Part shown: piece by piece, positions 6,865 through 7,491 of the stretch
Layout of the letters: each line of letters opens with the position of its first letter
Position numbering within the stretch: the stretch's first letter is position 1
DNA from: Pseudomonadota bacterium
GTDB lineage: Bacteria; Pseudomonadota; Alphaproteobacteria; Acetobacterales; Acetobacteraceae
Reading direction: 5' to 3'
NCBI GenBank assembly: GCA_021829055.1
Contig: JAJZCS010000093.1
Span: 1 to 7,491 of the forward strand
Length of the DNA: 7,491 nucleotides
Translations under genes and position numbers: made by a program
The notes under the pieces: generated by a model
Databases searched by the model: none
The model's input: only the letters and a program-made list of their open reading frames with translations
What the model was told of the DNA's origin: nothing

Positions 6865-7225
6865 TGAGGACCAAGCCCGGGTGGAATTAAGTTGGGAGTG
6901 GCGCCGTTCTGATCTCCATGAAAATCAAGCTGCCTGTTGCTGCTGTGGGCATGTGGGCGACGCGATAGCGTCATCCAAGCTCACCCGCAGGAGGAGCATC
7001 ATATCCACGGCAGCGCGCCGATCATCGGCTCGCGCCACACCTCCATCGGCGCGCGGTTGCCCAACGCCTGATGTGGGCGTTGGTTATGGAAAATTCCAGC
7101 CATTGGGCGACGCCAGGACGCACCTCGGCGCCATCAGCGTAGCCCTTGATGCAGATGTCCTCATATTTCAGCTCTCGCCAAAGCCGCTCGATGAATACGT
7201 TGCCTAATGCCGGCCGCCAAATTTT
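6865..7225 (-). pseudogene. IS3-family transposase (OrfB) 3' remnant
   Basis: Read on the minus strand, the fragment begins ALGNVFIERLWRELKYEDIC then IKGYADG. It contains the third catalytic residue of the DDE integrase core (Glu of FIERLW, 7178-7201) and the LKYED block. The frame shifts near 7088-7093 into HNQRPHQALGNRAPMEVWRE, then again near 7010-7020 into VDMMLLLRVSLDDAIASPTC then PQQQQAA, stopping at 6925. The proline/glutamine-rich tail is common in this family. Past the stop, an end of the TG...CA type can be placed at about 6865 (TGAGGACC on the plus strand), but the exact terminus is uncertain. Everything upstream of the last 40 or so residues of the catalytic core is missing, cut at about 7225 where the next IS630 copy starts. 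Confidence 0.8.
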
Positions 7226-7491
7226 CTGACTCTCCGTGGCTTCCCCTGACGCGGTGAGTTGTGATTCGCTGTTTCCCGTTGATTGGATTGATGGGAAGCG
7301 GTGATGTCTGTGGCGATTGCGGTTACCAATCGGGACTATACGGCAGTGGATTTGCGACGGCTGATGTCGAAGGAACGTGACGGCCACGTTGTGCGCCGGC
7401 TATCGGCCCTGGCGCTGATCCTTGAGGGTCATTCCCGAACGGTGGCGGCGGAACAGAGCGGGAGGAACCGTCGACGGGGTCCATTGCTACA
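7226..7491 (+). mobile_element. IS630-family element, 5' end, cut by right window edge
   Basis: From CTGACTC at 7226 this region aligns without gaps to 5514 onward: 15 of 20 bases match from the TGACTC at 7227, and GTTGTGATTCGCTG at 7258-7271 matches 14 of 14 at the same offset. The protein start follows at nearly the same distance. No TA flanks 7226 closely, and the CCAGCTGACG-type outermost bases are not seen, so the true tip may have been lost where it meets the IS3 remnant. Confidence 0.7.
7304..7491 (+). pseudogene. IS630-family transposase N-terminus, partial, probably frameshifted
   Basis: ATG 7304 opens MSVAIAVTNRDYTAVDLRRL and later VVRRLSALALILEGHSRTVA, a clear paralogue of the transposase starting at 5591 (shared DYxAxDLR, VVRRL, LAxILEG, TxAAE). 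After AAEQSG the homologous MDRQTLRDWVHRYN is lost. At DNA level the end of this copy (7477-7491, GGTCCATTGCTACA region) aligns to the bases for WVHRY of the other copy, but the intervening stretch is 11 bases shorter, which breaks the frame inside the helix-turn-helix. The frame itself stays open to the window edge, so the damage is inferred by comparison only. Confidence 0.75.

Noticed and set aside
1..7491. CRISPR array, tRNA, rRNA or riboswitch
   Set aside because: No regularly spaced repeats, tRNA arms or known leader structures were seen on either strand.

Overview
The window suggests an alphaproteobacterium, most likely an acetic acid bacterium (Acetobacteraceae). Three things point that way: moderately high G+C with mixed codon use, a HisZ-PurA gene pair, and a 724-residue malate synthase G. 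The family assignment is inferred from recalled sequence patterns, not from a search. No gene here belongs to an obviously undescribed system. The window is a small block of housekeeping genes hemmed in on both sides by insertion-sequence (IS) debris.

Layout. Positions 1-738 hold the 5' two thirds of an IS630-family element read leftward, with its transposase frame broken at least twice. Its inferred terminus, next to a TA dinucleotide at 739-740, lies 33 bp before the start of glcB (774-2948, +), which encodes malate synthase G. Convergent to glcB, with a 24 bp gap, is the pair hisZ (5420-4266, -) then purA (4262-2973, -), separated by 3 bp and probably co-transcribed. The intact host block is about 741-5495.

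From about 5498 to the right edge the sequence is an IS graveyard. In order it holds a 5' fragment of a second, different IS630 element (5498-6156, +), a 5' fragment of an IS110-like transposase (6236-about 6340, +), a small orphan lipoprotein gene resembling EexN/TrbK entry-exclusion proteins (6647-6447, -), about 200 bp with nothing recognisable, the 3' end of an IS3-family element (about 6865-7225, -, multiply frameshifted), and the start of a third IS630 copy related to the second (7226-7491, +, cut by the window edge).

How the genes relate. Malate synthase G condenses glyoxylate with acetyl-CoA to give malate. HisZ is the regulatory partner of short-form HisG at the first step of histidine synthesis, and PurA commits IMP to AMP. 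Histidine synthesis consumes ATP and PRPP and returns AICAR to the purine pathway, so pairing hisZ with purA makes metabolic sense. The points most worth a second look are the IS630 insertion that has taken over the region directly upstream of glcB, an altered loop after the catalytic arginine of malate synthase, the matching ends of two distinct IS630 elements that face inward on the host block, and the isolated lipoprotein gene that may be a relic of a conjugative element.
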